Shown: piece after piece, positions 7,986 to 15,881 of the stretch | Layout of the letters: each line of letters opens with the position of its first letter | Numbering within the stretch: position 1 is the first letter of the stretch | Assembly (NCBI RefSeq): GCF_015752045.1 | Contig: NZ_JADOUS010000006.1 | Location: 230,805 to 294,804, forward strand | Direction: 5' to 3' | DNA from: Arthrobacter_D sp015752045 | GTDB lineage: Bacteria; Actinomycetota; Actinomycetes; Actinomycetales; Micrococcaceae | DNA length: 64,000 nucleotides | Notes under the pieces: generated by a model | The model's input: the letters and a program-made list of their open reading frames with translations, nothing else | Told to the model about the DNA's origin: nothing | Databases searched by the model: none | Made by a program: the position numbers and the translations under genes

Positions 7986-8726
7986 TTAGAGCGCCCTGGC
8001 GAGGCGTGCACGGAGCTCCCGAACGGCATCCGACGGCGGGAAGGGCTGCGGTGCGCGGCCCCAGAGCCACAGGAGCAAGGCCTCCGGGTCTGCCTGGACG
8101 GTCGTCGGTTGCCCGTCCGCCGCGGCGTCGCGGGTGACCTCGACCCGCTCCGGATTCAGGCGCACGTCCCAGGAGTGCCCGCCCGCCTCGAGTCGGACCA
8201 CCGCTCCGGACGCCGTGCGGTCGGGCCGGCTGCGGACGAGCATCACGGTCAGCACCTCGTCGATGCCATCCACGGTGAGGTCCGGGTCCATCGTGGTGGG
8301 CCTGCCTCCCGCTGCGTCCTCGAGGTCCACGCGGTGGATCGCGGTCTCGTGCGTGAGTCTCCGGATCCAGAACCCCACGGTCTGGTCCCACGGGACGAAC
8401 GTCTCCGCCGGATCTTCGGGGCGGTGCCGGTCGAACTGGTCGGTGAGGCTGACGAAGGAATGGGCGAGCAGCGCCTGCGGAGGGAGGCTGCCGATGCTCA
8501 CGGGAGGCCAGCCGTGGCTCGGCCTCTCGCCCGTCCGGATGGTCTCCGCCTTGTGGAGGAAGACGATCGCGGTGTGGCGCGCGAGGTCCTCGCCCGTCCA
8601 GCCGGGACACGCGGGCACGGGAAGGTCCAGGGTGGCGGGGACGAGCCCGGCGAGGGTCCGGTACTCCCGGTCCAGCAACTCCCGGTAGCGGTTGAACGGA
8701 AGGGCGTGCGGGGAGGCCTGGTCCAT
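7986..8726 (-). CDS. Maleylpyruvate isomerase/DinB-family mycothiol-dependent enzyme
   Basis: 246 residues with the two-domain layout of actinobacterial mycothiol-dependent maleylpyruvate isomerase relatives. The N-domain is a DinB-like four-helix bundle with metal-ligand positions in ACPGWTGEDLARHTA and RLTHETAIHRVDLEDA; the C-domain (MDMPI_C-like) follows from residue about 160 with a pattern SGAVVRLEAGG. The family uses mycothiol, the low-molecular-weight thiol of actinobacteria, in isomerase or S-transferase reactions. The true substrate is unknown. A TAGACT hexamer six bases before the ATG suggests a leaderless transcript. Confidence 0.78.
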   Translation of the reverse strand: MDQASPHALPFNRYRELLDREYRTLAGLVPATLDLPVPACPGWTGEDLARHTAIVFLHKAETIRTGERPSHGWPPVSIGSLPPQALLAHSFVSLTDQFDRHRPEDPAETFVPWDQTVGFWIRRLTHETAIHRVDLEDAAGGRPTTMDPDLTVDGIDEVLTVMLVRSRPDRTASGAVVRLEAGGHSWDVRLNPERVEVTRDAAADGQPTTVQADPEALLLWLWGRAPQPFPPSDAVRELRARLARAL

Positions 8727-8732
8727 CCACCG

Positions 8733-8738
8733 AGTCTA
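8733..8738 (-). promoter_or_regulatory. Probable -10 TAGACT of a leaderless transcript
   Basis: On the minus strand TAGACT stands six bases before the ATG at 8726, leaving no room for a ribosome binding site. Confidence 0.5.
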
Positions 8739-8774
8739 GGCGGGTGCGCTCGACCCGGCGATGTTACCGACGGG

Positions 8775-8780
8775 TAATGT
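8775..8780 (+). promoter_or_regulatory. Probable -10 TAATGT of a leaderless transcript
   Basis: TAATGT lies seven bases before the ATG at 8788. This supports the 8788 start over the in-frame ATG at 8761. Confidence 0.4.
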
Positions 8781-8787
8781 GTGGTTC

Positions 8788-9330
8788 ATGCACCTGATCT
8801 TCCGCACGATGCTGCAGCTCTTCCTGTCCGGCAGGCGTTCGGGCCTCAGTATCTGGGGATCCAGCAGCGTCACCCTCCGGGTCCTCCTCACGGACATCGA
8901 CATCGCGATGCACATGAACAACGGGATGTACTTCTCGGTCTTCGACCTCGGCCGCTTCGACCTGATGGTCCGCAGCGGGGTGTGGCGGCTGATGCGCCGT
9001 CGCGGGTGGAGCCCGGTTGCCGCCGGCGAGACCATCAGTTTCCGCCGGTCGCTCCAGTTCGGCCAGCGCTACGCCGTCGAGACGCGCATCATCGGCCTCG
9101 ACGAGCGCGCCATCTACTTCGAGCAGCGCGCCGTGGCCGACGGCGAGATCTACGCCCGGGCCTTCATCGCGACGAGACTCGTCTCGTCGTCGGGCCCGGT
9201 CAGCAACGAGGAGATCATCGCGGCCTTCGGGGCACCTCCGGCGGACCTGGTGCTGCCCGAGTGGATCCACGAGTGGCGCCTCAACAACGCACTGCCCAGC
9301 ACCCGGAAACCCGCACCCCACACCTGGTAG
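8788..9330 (+). CDS. Acyl-CoA thioesterase-like hotdog-fold protein
   Basis: 180 residues. After an N-terminal hydrophobic stretch the sequence has the hotdog signature LLTDIDIAMHMNNGMYFSVF, where Asp/His/Asn belong to the YbgC/THEM6-type thioesterase pattern (here D-x-x-x-H-M-N-N-G). SFRRSLQFGQRYAVETRIIG and IYFEQRAVADGEIYARAF continue the fold. These proteins hydrolyse acyl-CoA or acyl-carrier thioesters in the cytoplasm or at the membrane. I start at MHLIFRTML because relatives begin this way and because a -10-like hexamer sits seven bases before; an ATG 27 bases earlier is in frame. It is a single gene between two minus-strand genes. Confidence 0.8.
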   Translation: MHLIFRTMLQLFLSGRRSGLSIWGSSSVTLRVLLTDIDIAMHMNNGMYFSVFDLGRFDLMVRSGVWRLMRRRGWSPVAAGETISFRRSLQFGQRYAVETRIIGLDERAIYFEQRAVADGEIYARAFIATRLVSSSGPVSNEEIIAAFGAPPADLVLPEWIHEWRLNNALPSTRKPAPHTW

Positions 9331-9408
9331 GTGCCGACCGCCTCGGCGGGAGGCACCCGGGACGGCCATGCTGCCGACGGCGACCCGGCCAGGGCCTCGC
9401 AGACGGAG

Positions 9409-10737
9409 TTACCGGCCGGCAGCCTCGCATGCCCGGCCGCGGACCAGTCGCTGCACGCCGTACAGGGCGAGGCCGACAGCAAGCAGGATGCCGGTGCGAA
9501 CCCAGATCCCGGCCGTCTGCTGGGTGAGCAGCAGGACGCATGAGGCGATGGCGAGATAGGGGAAGACCACCGGGATACGGAAGTGCTTGTGCTCCACCGC
9601 GTCCTTCCGCAGCACGAGCACGGCGATGTCGGTGCTGAGGAAGACGAAGAGCAGCAGCAGGACCACGGTCTGGGAGAGGGACTCGAGCCCACCGGTCAGT
9701 GTCAGTGCCATGGCGACGAGGGTCGTCGCGACGATGGCCACCCAGGGGGTGCGACGGCGGTGCAGCACGCGGTCGAAGACCGACGGGAAGAGGCCCTGCT
9801 CGGCCATCCCGAAGGTCAGCCTGCTCGACATGATCATGGTGAGCAGGGCGCCGGTGGCGACCGCGATGAGCGCCACGAGGCTGAAGAGCCAGCCGGGGAT
9901 GCCCGCGCCGGTGGCTGCGACGACGTCGAGCAGCGGTGAGCTGGAGCCCGCGAGCTGACCCGGGGCGAGGGCGGCGGAGGAGGCCAGCCCGATCAGCAGG
10001 TAGACGACGCCCGCCGTGAGGAGTGCGCCGAAGAGGGCCCGCGGGTAGACGCGGCCGACATCGTGGACTTCCTCGGCGACGTTCGCGGAGACCTCGAAGC
10101 CGACGAAGGAGTAGTAGGCGATGAGCGACGCCGCCAGGATGGCCGACGCCGGGCCCACGCCGGGCGGGAACTCGTTGACGCGTGAGAGGTCACCGTTGCC
10201 GCCGGCCACGAAGATCGCGACGACCACGATCACGAGGGCGAGGCCCGAGACCTCGATGACGGTCATGACCACGTTGCTGCGCACCGACTCCTTGATGCCG
10301 CGCATGTTCAGCAGGCCCAGGAGCGCGAGGAAGACGAGCGCGGCCGGCGTCGCGGGCACGTCGATGAAGGTGGTCAGATAGCCGCCGGCGAAGGCCTGGG
10401 CGAGACCGGCGGCACTGGTCACCCCAGCAGCGAGCATGCAGAAGCCGACGAGGAACGAGATGAACGGCCTCTTGAAGGCACGCTCGGCGAAGACCGCGGC
10501 CCCGCCGGCCTTGGGGTACTTGGTGACGAGTTCGGCGTAGGAGCCGGCCGTCAGGAGGGCGAGCGCCGGTGCGACCATGAGCGGCATCCAGATGGCGCCG
10601 CCCACCTCCTCCGAGATGACGCCGACCAGGGCGTAGACGCCCGCTCCGAGGACGTCACCGAGGATGAAGAGGTACAGGAGGGGCCCGGTGATCCCGCGTC
10701 TCAGTCTGGTGTCGGTGCTCTGCTCGGTGGTGGCCAT
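9409..10737 (-). CDS. APC-family amino acid permease
   Basis: 442 residues with about 12 hydrophobic segments. The first segment GPLLYLFILGDVLGAGVYALVG has the G-x-G-x-G unwound helix of APC carriers, and SFVGFEVSANVAEEVHDVGRVYPRAL is the conserved helix 6 to loop motif. It moves amino acids or polyamines across the cytoplasmic membrane; which one is not evident. The start ATG at 10737 gives MATTEQSTDTRLRRGITGP, a normal short cytoplasmic N-terminus. It is divergent from the OFA-type transporter at 10916; their shared upstream region is 178 bases. Nothing links it to a catabolic operon here. Confidence 0.88.
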   Translation of the reverse strand: MATTEQSTDTRLRRGITGPLLYLFILGDVLGAGVYALVGVISEEVGGAIWMPLMVAPALALLTAGSYAELVTKYPKAGGAAVFAERAFKRPFISFLVGFCMLAAGVTSAAGLAQAFAGGYLTTFIDVPATPAALVFLALLGLLNMRGIKESVRSNVVMTVIEVSGLALVIVVVAIFVAGGNGDLSRVNEFPPGVGPASAILAASLIAYYSFVGFEVSANVAEEVHDVGRVYPRALFGALLTAGVVYLLIGLASSAALAPGQLAGSSSPLLDVVAATGAGIPGWLFSLVALIAVATGALLTMIMSSRLTFGMAEQGLFPSVFDRVLHRRRTPWVAIVATTLVAMALTLTGGLESLSQTVVLLLLFVFLSTDIAVLVLRKDAVEHKHFRIPVVFPYLAIASCVLLLTQQTAGIWVRTGILLAVGLALYGVQRLVRGRACEAAGR

Positions 10738-10915
10738 GCGGCCAGCGCAAACGAAACTACTAAGCAGGCTGGGTACTTTCCGGATCACAGAACCGTTCGA
10801 CGCGCCACAACTACCGCCGGGCGTGTGATGTGCGCCAATCGCTGTGACGCCCAGCATAATTGCTTTCGACAACAACGGCCGGGGGAGGCCACTACAGCTT
10901 ACAGAGAGGCCTTCG

Positions 10916-12304
10916 ATGAGTTGGCTCGACCGCGACCACACCATCGCCCGACCGGGATTCAACCGCTGGCTGATCCCGCCCGCCGCGCTGGCCGTGCACC
11001 TGTGCATCGGCCAGGCATACGCGACCAGTGTCTACAAGACCGCGCTGACCGCACACTTCGACGCGACGCTGACGCAGATCGGCATCATCTTCTCGATCGC
11101 GATCGTGATGCTCGGCCTGTCCGCCGCCCTGCTGGGCACCTGGGTGGACCGCAACGGTCCGCGCAAGGCGATGTTCACCTCGGCCCTGTTCTGGACCTCC
11201 GGCTTCCTGGTGGGAGCGCTCGGCATCTTCACGAACCAGTTGTGGCTCGTCTACCTCGGCTACGGGTTCATCGGCGGCATCGGGCTGGGCATCGGCTACA
11301 TCTCGCCCGTGTCCACCCTGATCAAGTGGTTCCCCGACCGCCCGGGACTCGCAACGGGCATGGCGATCATGGGCTTCGGCGGCGGCGCGCTCATCGCGAG
11401 CCCCCTGTCCACGCAGCTGCTCCGGATGTACGACCCGAATTCCGGTGCCGAGGGCTGGGTGGCCAGTGGCGACGCCGTCGGGAAGCTGTTCCTGACCCTC
11501 GCCGTCATCTACTTCGTCTACATGATGTTCGGTGCCTTCACCATCAAGGTCCCGGCCGAGGGCTGGAAGCCGGACGGGTTCGATCCCTCCCAGCTGAAGT
11601 CCAAGCCCCTCGTGACCAGCGACAACGTCTCCGCCGCCAACGCGATCAAGACACCCCAGTTCTGGCTCGTGTGGGTTGTCCTGTTCTGCAATGTGACGGC
11701 GGGAATCGGCATCCTGGAGCAGGCCTCCCCGATGATCCAGGACTTCTTCCGCGGTGCGGACAGCACGACGGCGGTCTCCGTCGCCGTCGCCGGCGGCTTC
11801 GTGGGCCTGCTGTCCATCGGCAACATGGGCGGGCGGTTCGGCTGGTCGACGCTCTCGGACCTCATCGGCCGCAAGCGCATCTACATGGTCTACCTGGGCG
11901 TGGGCGCCGTCCTGTACCTGATCCTCGCCCTGGCCGGATCCTCCACGACCCTGCTGTTCGTCGCGCTCGCCTTCGTGATCATCTCCTTCTACGGTGGCGG
12001 CTTCGCCACTGCTCCGGCCTACCTGCGCGACCTGTTCGGCACCTTCCAGGTCGGCGCCATCCACGGCCGCCTGCTCACCGCGTGGTCCGCCGCAGGCATC
12101 GCCGGACCGCTGATCGTGAACGCCTTCCTCGATGCGCAGGGCACCCCGGGCGAGCTCACCGCGGGCGCCTACCAGCCCGCCCTGCTCACCATGGTGGTGC
12201 TGCTGGTCATCGGCTTCATCGCCAACCTGCTCATCAAGCCCGTGAACGCCCGCTTCCACGAACCCGTCCGGAATGCGCCGAGAGAATTTGCAAAGGAGGC
12301 CTGA
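10916..12304 (+). CDS. OFA-family MFS transporter (oxalate/formate antiporter type)
   Basis: 462 residues, 12 membrane segments. Family markers are the N-terminal FNRWLIPPAALAVHLCIGQAYATSVY, shown here only as NRWLIPPAALAVHLCIGQAY, the MFS loop 2-3 motif GTWVDRNGPRK, and the second-half equivalent STLSDLIGRKRIY. The OFA family exchanges small carboxylates such as oxalate/formate or takes up monocarboxylates such as lactate and pyruvate. GAGAGG eight bases before the ATG at 10916 is a good ribosome site; an in-frame ATG at 10844 is less likely. A 34-residue membrane protein follows after one base, so the two are translated together. A CATAAT element at 10855-10860 could be the -10. Confidence 0.88.
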   Translation: MSWLDRDHTIARPGFNRWLIPPAALAVHLCIGQAYATSVYKTALTAHFDATLTQIGIIFSIAIVMLGLSAALLGTWVDRNGPRKAMFTSALFWTSGFLVGALGIFTNQLWLVYLGYGFIGGIGLGIGYISPVSTLIKWFPDRPGLATGMAIMGFGGGALIASPLSTQLLRMYDPNSGAEGWVASGDAVGKLFLTLAVIYFVYMMFGAFTIKVPAEGWKPDGFDPSQLKSKPLVTSDNVSAANAIKTPQFWLVWVVLFCNVTAGIGILEQASPMIQDFFRGADSTTAVSVAVAGGFVGLLSIGNMGGRFGWSTLSDLIGRKRIYMVYLGVGAVLYLILALAGSSTTLLFVALAFVIISFYGGGFATAPAYLRDLFGTFQVGAIHGRLLTAWSAAGIAGPLIVNAFLDAQGTPGELTAGAYQPALLTMVVLLVIGFIANLLIKPVNARFHEPVRNAPREFAKEA

Positions 12305-12305
12305 C

Positions 12306-12410
12306 ATGGCCGAAGCACGAATCGCCGTCGTCTGGGCACTCGTCGGAGTGCCCCTCGCCTACGGCATCTTCCAGACCCTCACCCGCGCCGCAGCCCTCTT
12401 CGGAGGCTGA
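12306..12410 (+). CDS. 34-residue membrane protein, small partner of the OFA transporter
   Basis: This gene encodes MAEARIAVVWALVGVPLAY followed by GIFQTLTRAAALFGG, a single hydrophobic helix with a short tail. The ATG starts one base after the stop of the MFS gene, and a strong AAAGGAGG ribosome site lies inside the last codons of that gene, so the start is well supported and coupling is expected. Small single-helix proteins directly behind OFA-type transporters occur in many actinobacteria and are listed as an MFS transporter small subunit; how they act is not established to my knowledge. A hairpin right after its stop probably ends the transcript. Confidence 0.8.
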   Translation: MAEARIAVVWALVGVPLAYGIFQTLTRAAALFGG

Positions 12411-12414
12411 CAGG

Positions 12415-12432
12415 GGACCGCTTCAGCGGTCC
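12415..12432 (+). terminator. Hairpin behind the OFA transporter pair
   Basis: Perfect 7-base-pair stem (GGACCGC/GCGGTCC) with a TTCA loop, starting five bases after the stop of the 34-residue gene. No T-run follows, which is common for terminator-like hairpins in high-GC actinobacteria. Confidence 0.5.
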
Positions 12433-12438
12433 GCCGCA

Positions 12439-12484
12439 GCGGGCGTGCAGACCCGGGGTAACGCCCTCGAGTCTGCATGCCCGC
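12439..12484. repeat. Inverted repeat with 14-base arms
   Basis: GCGGGCGTGCAGAC at 12439-12452 and GTCTGCATGCCCGC at 12471-12484 pair in 13 of 14 positions around an 18-base spacer. It lies in the 312-base gap 12411-12722, which holds no gene I can support. It may add to transcription termination of the OFA pair or act as a binding site. Confidence 0.5.
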
Positions 12485-12659
12485 CGCAGCGAGTTCGCCG
12501 TCGAGGCCAAACTCATCGGTCCGTCCGCACCCCGGGCCCGACAGCTTCAAGGTCGATCTCAGAAGAAGGCCGTCGGAGTGACCAGCCCGGATGGGCAAGT
12601 AGTCCAACGCCCCGACACAGTAGTTCCTCCAGGCAGTTGCGTACAGCTCGCTCTGGCGG

Positions 12660-12688
12660 TTGACATCGACCCGCCCCTAGATTACTGG
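12660..12688 (+). promoter_or_regulatory. Possible promoter of the SARP-receiver gene
   Basis: TTGACA at 12660-12665 is a consensus -35. Seventeen bases on stands TACTGG (12683-12688), a weak -10. The GTG of the next gene is 35 bases downstream. Confidence 0.35.
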
Positions 12689-12722
12689 CAAGCACAGTAG
12701 CCGATGAGCGGGGCAGGACATC

Positions 12723-14069
12723 GTGATCACTCTGAACGTGGCCGAGGAAGCGGCCGTCTCGACAGTGCGCGCGAGGGCGGACGCGGATATGTCGAAGTTG
12801 GACATCTCCATTCTGGGTCCTCTGACTGTTCGACGCGGTGGGATTGAACTCAACGCCGGTGATATCGGGGGCCCCAAGCCCCGACAAGTACTCGAGATTC
12901 TTCTCCTCAACTTCGGTTCGGCAGTGCCCAAGACCCGGATTATGGATCTGTTGTGGGGCGACAAGCAGCCTGCGGCCGCCCTGCCTACGCTGGAGAGCTA
13001 CGTCAGCGTTCTACGGCGCGGCCTCCAGCCTGGTGCCGGTCGAACAGGTCCTCTTCGCACGGTCGCTGGCGGCTACGTCATCGAGCGATCGCTGGTCGAC
13101 CTCGACCTTGACCGGTTCGAGGCCCTGACAAGCCATGCCGAGGCCGCTCCGCCGCATGCCGCTCTGGAGCTCTTCGTCGGAGCACTCGATCTTGCTTCTG
13201 CCCCTTTGTTCGGTGACGAGGTGCTGCCGGCCTGGGCCGAGGACGAGCGGATACTTCATGCAGAGCGGGTTCGCCTCGCGCGTATAATCGCTGCAGAAAA
13301 GGCGCTTCTGGTGGGCGAGGAGGGCAGGGCCATTACGTGGAGTGAAATGGCAGTCAAGGAGGATCCCCTGGATGAGCGGGCGTGGAAGGCCCTGATCCTG
13401 GGACTCGAAGGGAACGGCGAGGCCACCGCAGCACTGCGCGCTTTCGAGCGTTGCCGCAGGGTGCTGCTCGACGAGTTGGGATGCGGTCCGAGTGCGCCAC
13501 TCAAGGAGGCTCATGCCCGGCTGCTCGCGAGGACTGCTCCGCGTGTCGAGGCGAGTTCCGGGGGGTCACTGAACACGGCGATGGAAGGCCGGTCCCTCGA
13601 GTCGCCCACACCGTCGCAGGGTGGGGAGCGGCTGAGTATTCTGATCGTCGACGACCACACCACGTTCTCGGATCTGCTGGCCGGAGCCCTGGACAGGGAA
13701 CCGGACTTCAGAAGCATTGGTGCGGCGACGACCGTGGATGAAGCTGCCACCATGTTCCGGGAGCTACGGCCCGACGTCGTCGTCATGGATCTGTATCTCG
13801 CCGACGGGTCAGGACTGAATGCCGCGGAGCGGATACTTGCGGAAGCCCCCCAGGCGCGGATCGTCATGTTGACGGGCAACCCGTCCCAGGAAGCGCTGCG
13901 CGAAGCAGCCCGCATGGGTATCTGTGGGTTCCTTCCCAAGGATGGCTCGCTGGGAGTCATGCTGGACACTTTGAGGCATGCCCGCCCGGGGAACATGATC
14001 GTGCACCCTTCGCTGGTAGTGAGGCTCGGCAACGCCGTCGGACCCTCACGGGATCATGCGGAAACGTGA
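12723..14069 (+). CDS. SARP-type transcriptional activator fused to a C-terminal receiver domain
   Basis: 448 residues in three parts. Residues 25-120 are an OmpR-like winged helix (KPRQVLEILLLNFGSAVPKT, then LESYVSVLRRGL and GGYVIE). Residues 125-275 are a bacterial transcriptional activation domain of the SARP/AfsR type (RRVLLDELGCGPSAPL). After a linker, residues 303-425 form a response-regulator receiver with all key residues: D310/D311, phospho-acceptor D356 in VVVMDLYLADGSG, T384 and K406 in FLPKDG. Receivers normally sit N-terminal to a LuxR-type DNA-binding domain; here the receiver follows a SARP. The kinase gene begins 15 bases downstream, so phosphorylation by that kinase is likely. 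Start is GTG 12723; ATG 12789 is an alternative. Confidence 0.85.
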   Translation: MITLNVAEEAAVSTVRARADADMSKLDISILGPLTVRRGGIELNAGDIGGPKPRQVLEILLLNFGSAVPKTRIMDLLWGDKQPAAALPTLESYVSVLRRGLQPGAGRTGPLRTVAGGYVIERSLVDLDLDRFEALTSHAEAAPPHAALELFVGALDLASAPLFGDEVLPAWAEDERILHAERVRLARIIAAEKALLVGEEGRAITWSEMAVKEDPLDERAWKALILGLEGNGEATAALRAFERCRRVLLDELGCGPSAPLKEAHARLLARTAPRVEASSGGSLNTAMEGRSLESPTPSQGGERLSILIVDDHTTFSDLLAGALDREPDFRSIGAATTVDEAATMFRELRPDVVVMDLYLADGSGLNAAERILAEAPQARIVMLTGNPSQEALREAARMGICGFLPKDGSLGVMLDTLRHARPGNMIVHPSLVVRLGNAVGPSRDHAET

Positions 14070-14084
14070 TCAGGCGCCGCTGCC

Positions 14085-15506
14085 GTGCACAAGCCTCAAC
14101 CAGGTGAAGCGACGAGGGTCTCAGTGGATGTCTCACCTGTCCACGGGGTTGCAGAACGACGCGAGGTCCGGTCGGCCGTCATGCAGTTTCTTGCCGTTGG
14201 GTTCCTTGCCCTCGTGCTGGTTGCGACCCCGGTCGCTTTCTGGGTGCGGGCGGAAGCAGAGCGGCATGCCCTGGTGAACGCGCGGGACATAACCCAGCGG
14301 CTCGCCGACAACGTGGTCGGGCCACTGATTACGGAGGATTTGCTCGCCCGCGACCCCGCCGCACTGCAACTGCTCGACCAGAGACTTGCTCCTTGGTTGA
14401 ACAGCGGCAGCGTGTCGAGGATCAAGGTGTGGGACGAGAACGGCCGAGTGGTCTACTCGGACGCGGAGTCGCTCATCGGCCACGAATTCGAGCACGAGGA
14501 ATGGGCGCCGATGCTCCTTGAGGGCGAATCAGGAACAGCGACCCTGGAATACCAGACGTCGGATGAGAACGAGTTCGAAGCGGGTTCGGGCGAACTGGTC
14601 GAGGTCTACGTTCGTTCGGTCTCCGAGAGCGGCGCCCCGATGATTTTCGAGACGTATTCTCCGGGTGACGTTGTGCGACGTGAGCAACACGCCGTCCTAA
14701 TGGGCATGATCCCTCCGATAGTGCTATCGCTGGCAGTCCTGCAAATGGCTCAACTCGTGCCGGCAGTTCGTCTGGCACGCAGGATCCAGGGGTATCAGGC
14801 CAACCGGAACGCCCTGTTGCGCTGTGCGATCGAGGCATCGGACCACGAGCGGCGGCAGATCGCCAGCGAACTCCATGACGAAGTCATCCAGGATCTGTCC
14901 GGACTGGCGTACGCCCTGGAGTCCGAGGAACGCCGCGGTACGTCCGAGCTCCGTCCGGTGTATTCCACTGCCCGGACGATGCTGCAGCACGATGTCCGGA
15001 AACTGCGAGCCATGACCAGTGAGCTCTACCCGCCCGATCTCGAGGAGCTCGGGCTGAAGACCTCTCTTCTACGACTGGAATCACTCCTGGTAGAGCGCGG
15101 GATCTCCTTCATCGTCGATATCCCTGACGATCTCGTCCTCGACCGCGACCAGGGCGCTCTGGTCTACCGTGTAGCGCGTGAGGCCTTGGTCAATGCAGCC
15201 AAACACTCCTCGGCGCACTCAGTGCAGATGCAGATTCGACAGTCGGGCCCGCAGACTCGGATCAAGGTGTCGGATGACGGTGTCGGCTTCGACACAAAGG
15301 AGTGTCGGTCTGAAAACCACTTCGGTCTGAGAATTTTGGCTGACACCATCTGGTCAGCCGGAGGCTCGTTCCAGGTCAGGTCTGCGCCGGGGTGTGGGAC
15401 GCGGGTCGTGGCGACGCTCGGAGAGTCCGCTCCGGATGTGCGCTGGTCCTCCAATAAGACCTCGGAATCACTGGGGTGGGACGTCGGCGAGCTCGAACCC
15501 ACGTGA
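14085..15506 (+). CDS. Sensor histidine kinase (HisKA_3/NarL type)
   Basis: 473 residues. A membrane segment at about 33-55 and another at 203-228 enclose an extracellular sensor domain of some 145 residues without a motif I recognise. The kinase core follows: His264 in RRQIASELHDEVIQDL is the phosphorylation site of the HisKA_3 subfamily, ALVNAAKHS is the N box, VSDDGVGFD the G1 box, and the protein ends soon after GCGTRVVATLG. The gene starts at GTG 14085, 15 bases after the SARP-receiver gene, forming a clear two-component pair. Its 3' part has been copied downstream in damaged form (15619-15742). Confidence 0.88.
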   Translation: MHKPQPGEATRVSVDVSPVHGVAERREVRSAVMQFLAVGFLALVLVATPVAFWVRAEAERHALVNARDITQRLADNVVGPLITEDLLARDPAALQLLDQRLAPWLNSGSVSRIKVWDENGRVVYSDAESLIGHEFEHEEWAPMLLEGESGTATLEYQTSDENEFEAGSGELVEVYVRSVSESGAPMIFETYSPGDVVRREQHAVLMGMIPPIVLSLAVLQMAQLVPAVRLARRIQGYQANRNALLRCAIEASDHERRQIASELHDEVIQDLSGLAYALESEERRGTSELRPVYSTARTMLQHDVRKLRAMTSELYPPDLEELGLKTSLLRLESLLVERGISFIVDIPDDLVLDRDQGALVYRVAREALVNAAKHSSAHSVQMQIRQSGPQTRIKVSDDGVGFDTKECRSENHFGLRILADTIWSAGGSFQVRSAPGCGTRVVATLGESAPDVRWSSNKTSESLGWDVGELEPT

Positions 15507-15613
15507 GTTCCTCCCTGCCTGATGCGTGTCGAGGCGGGATCCGCGGGTAGCCCCAAGCCACCACAGAGCAGAACACCAGGGTCAGGCTGCGTCCCGCAGA
15601 AGCAGCCTGACCT
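15495..15613 (+). repeat. Direct repeat, first copy (kinase 3' end plus hairpin)
   Basis: The segment with the kinase stop, a GC-rich stretch and a hairpin is repeated at 15741-15868. The shared core includes GCCACCACAGAGCAGAAC. The repeat distance is about 247 bases. Confidence 0.85.
15580..15612 (+). terminator. Terminator-like hairpin after the kinase gene
   Basis: GTCAGGCTGC pairs with GCAGCCTGAC over a loop of about 11 bases, with one more G-C pair outside. It lies about 75 bases behind the kinase stop and is a diverged copy of the stronger hairpin at 15821-15868. Confidence 0.65.
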
Positions 15614-15618
15614 CGGCG

Positions 15619-15742
15619 GCGCTCGGGTCCACCGTGTAGCGCGTGAGGTCTTGGTCAGTACAGCCAGACACTCCTCGGCGCACTCAGTGCAGGTGCGGAT
15701 TCGACAGTCGGGCCCGCAGACTCGGATTAGGGTGTCGGATGA
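15619..15742 (+). pseudogene. Duplicated fragment of the histidine kinase ATPase region
   Basis: These 124 bases align without gaps to 15154-15277, the part of the kinase gene coding for the region before and across the N and G1 boxes, with about a dozen substitutions. The copy has no start and carries in-frame changes that prevent coding of a kinase domain. The 375-base gap 15507-15881 between the kinase and the secreted protein is entirely made of this fragment and two copies of the flanking segment. Confidence 0.85.
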
Positions 15743-15868
15743 AACCCGCGTGAGTTCTTCCCTGCCTCATGCGTGTCCAGGCGGGAATCCGCGGGTAACC
15801 GCAAGCCACCACAGAGCAGAACGACGGGGTCTGGCTGCGTCCCTGCGGACGCAGCCAGACCCCGTCGT
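15741..15868 (+). repeat. Direct repeat, second copy
   Basis: Second copy of 15495-15613. It follows the kinase fragment 15619-15742 directly, so the order fragment-plus-tail has been duplicated while the 217 bases that separate these parts in the original (15278-15494) are missing. Confidence 0.85.
15821..15868. terminator. Strong bidirectional terminator hairpin
   Basis: A perfect 22-base-pair stem (arms 15821-15842 and 15847-15868) with a CTGC loop. It stands between the plus-strand kinase remnants and the end of the minus-strand secreted-protein gene at 15882 and can serve both. Confidence 0.85.
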
Positions 15869-15881
15869 ATTTGCAGTCGGT

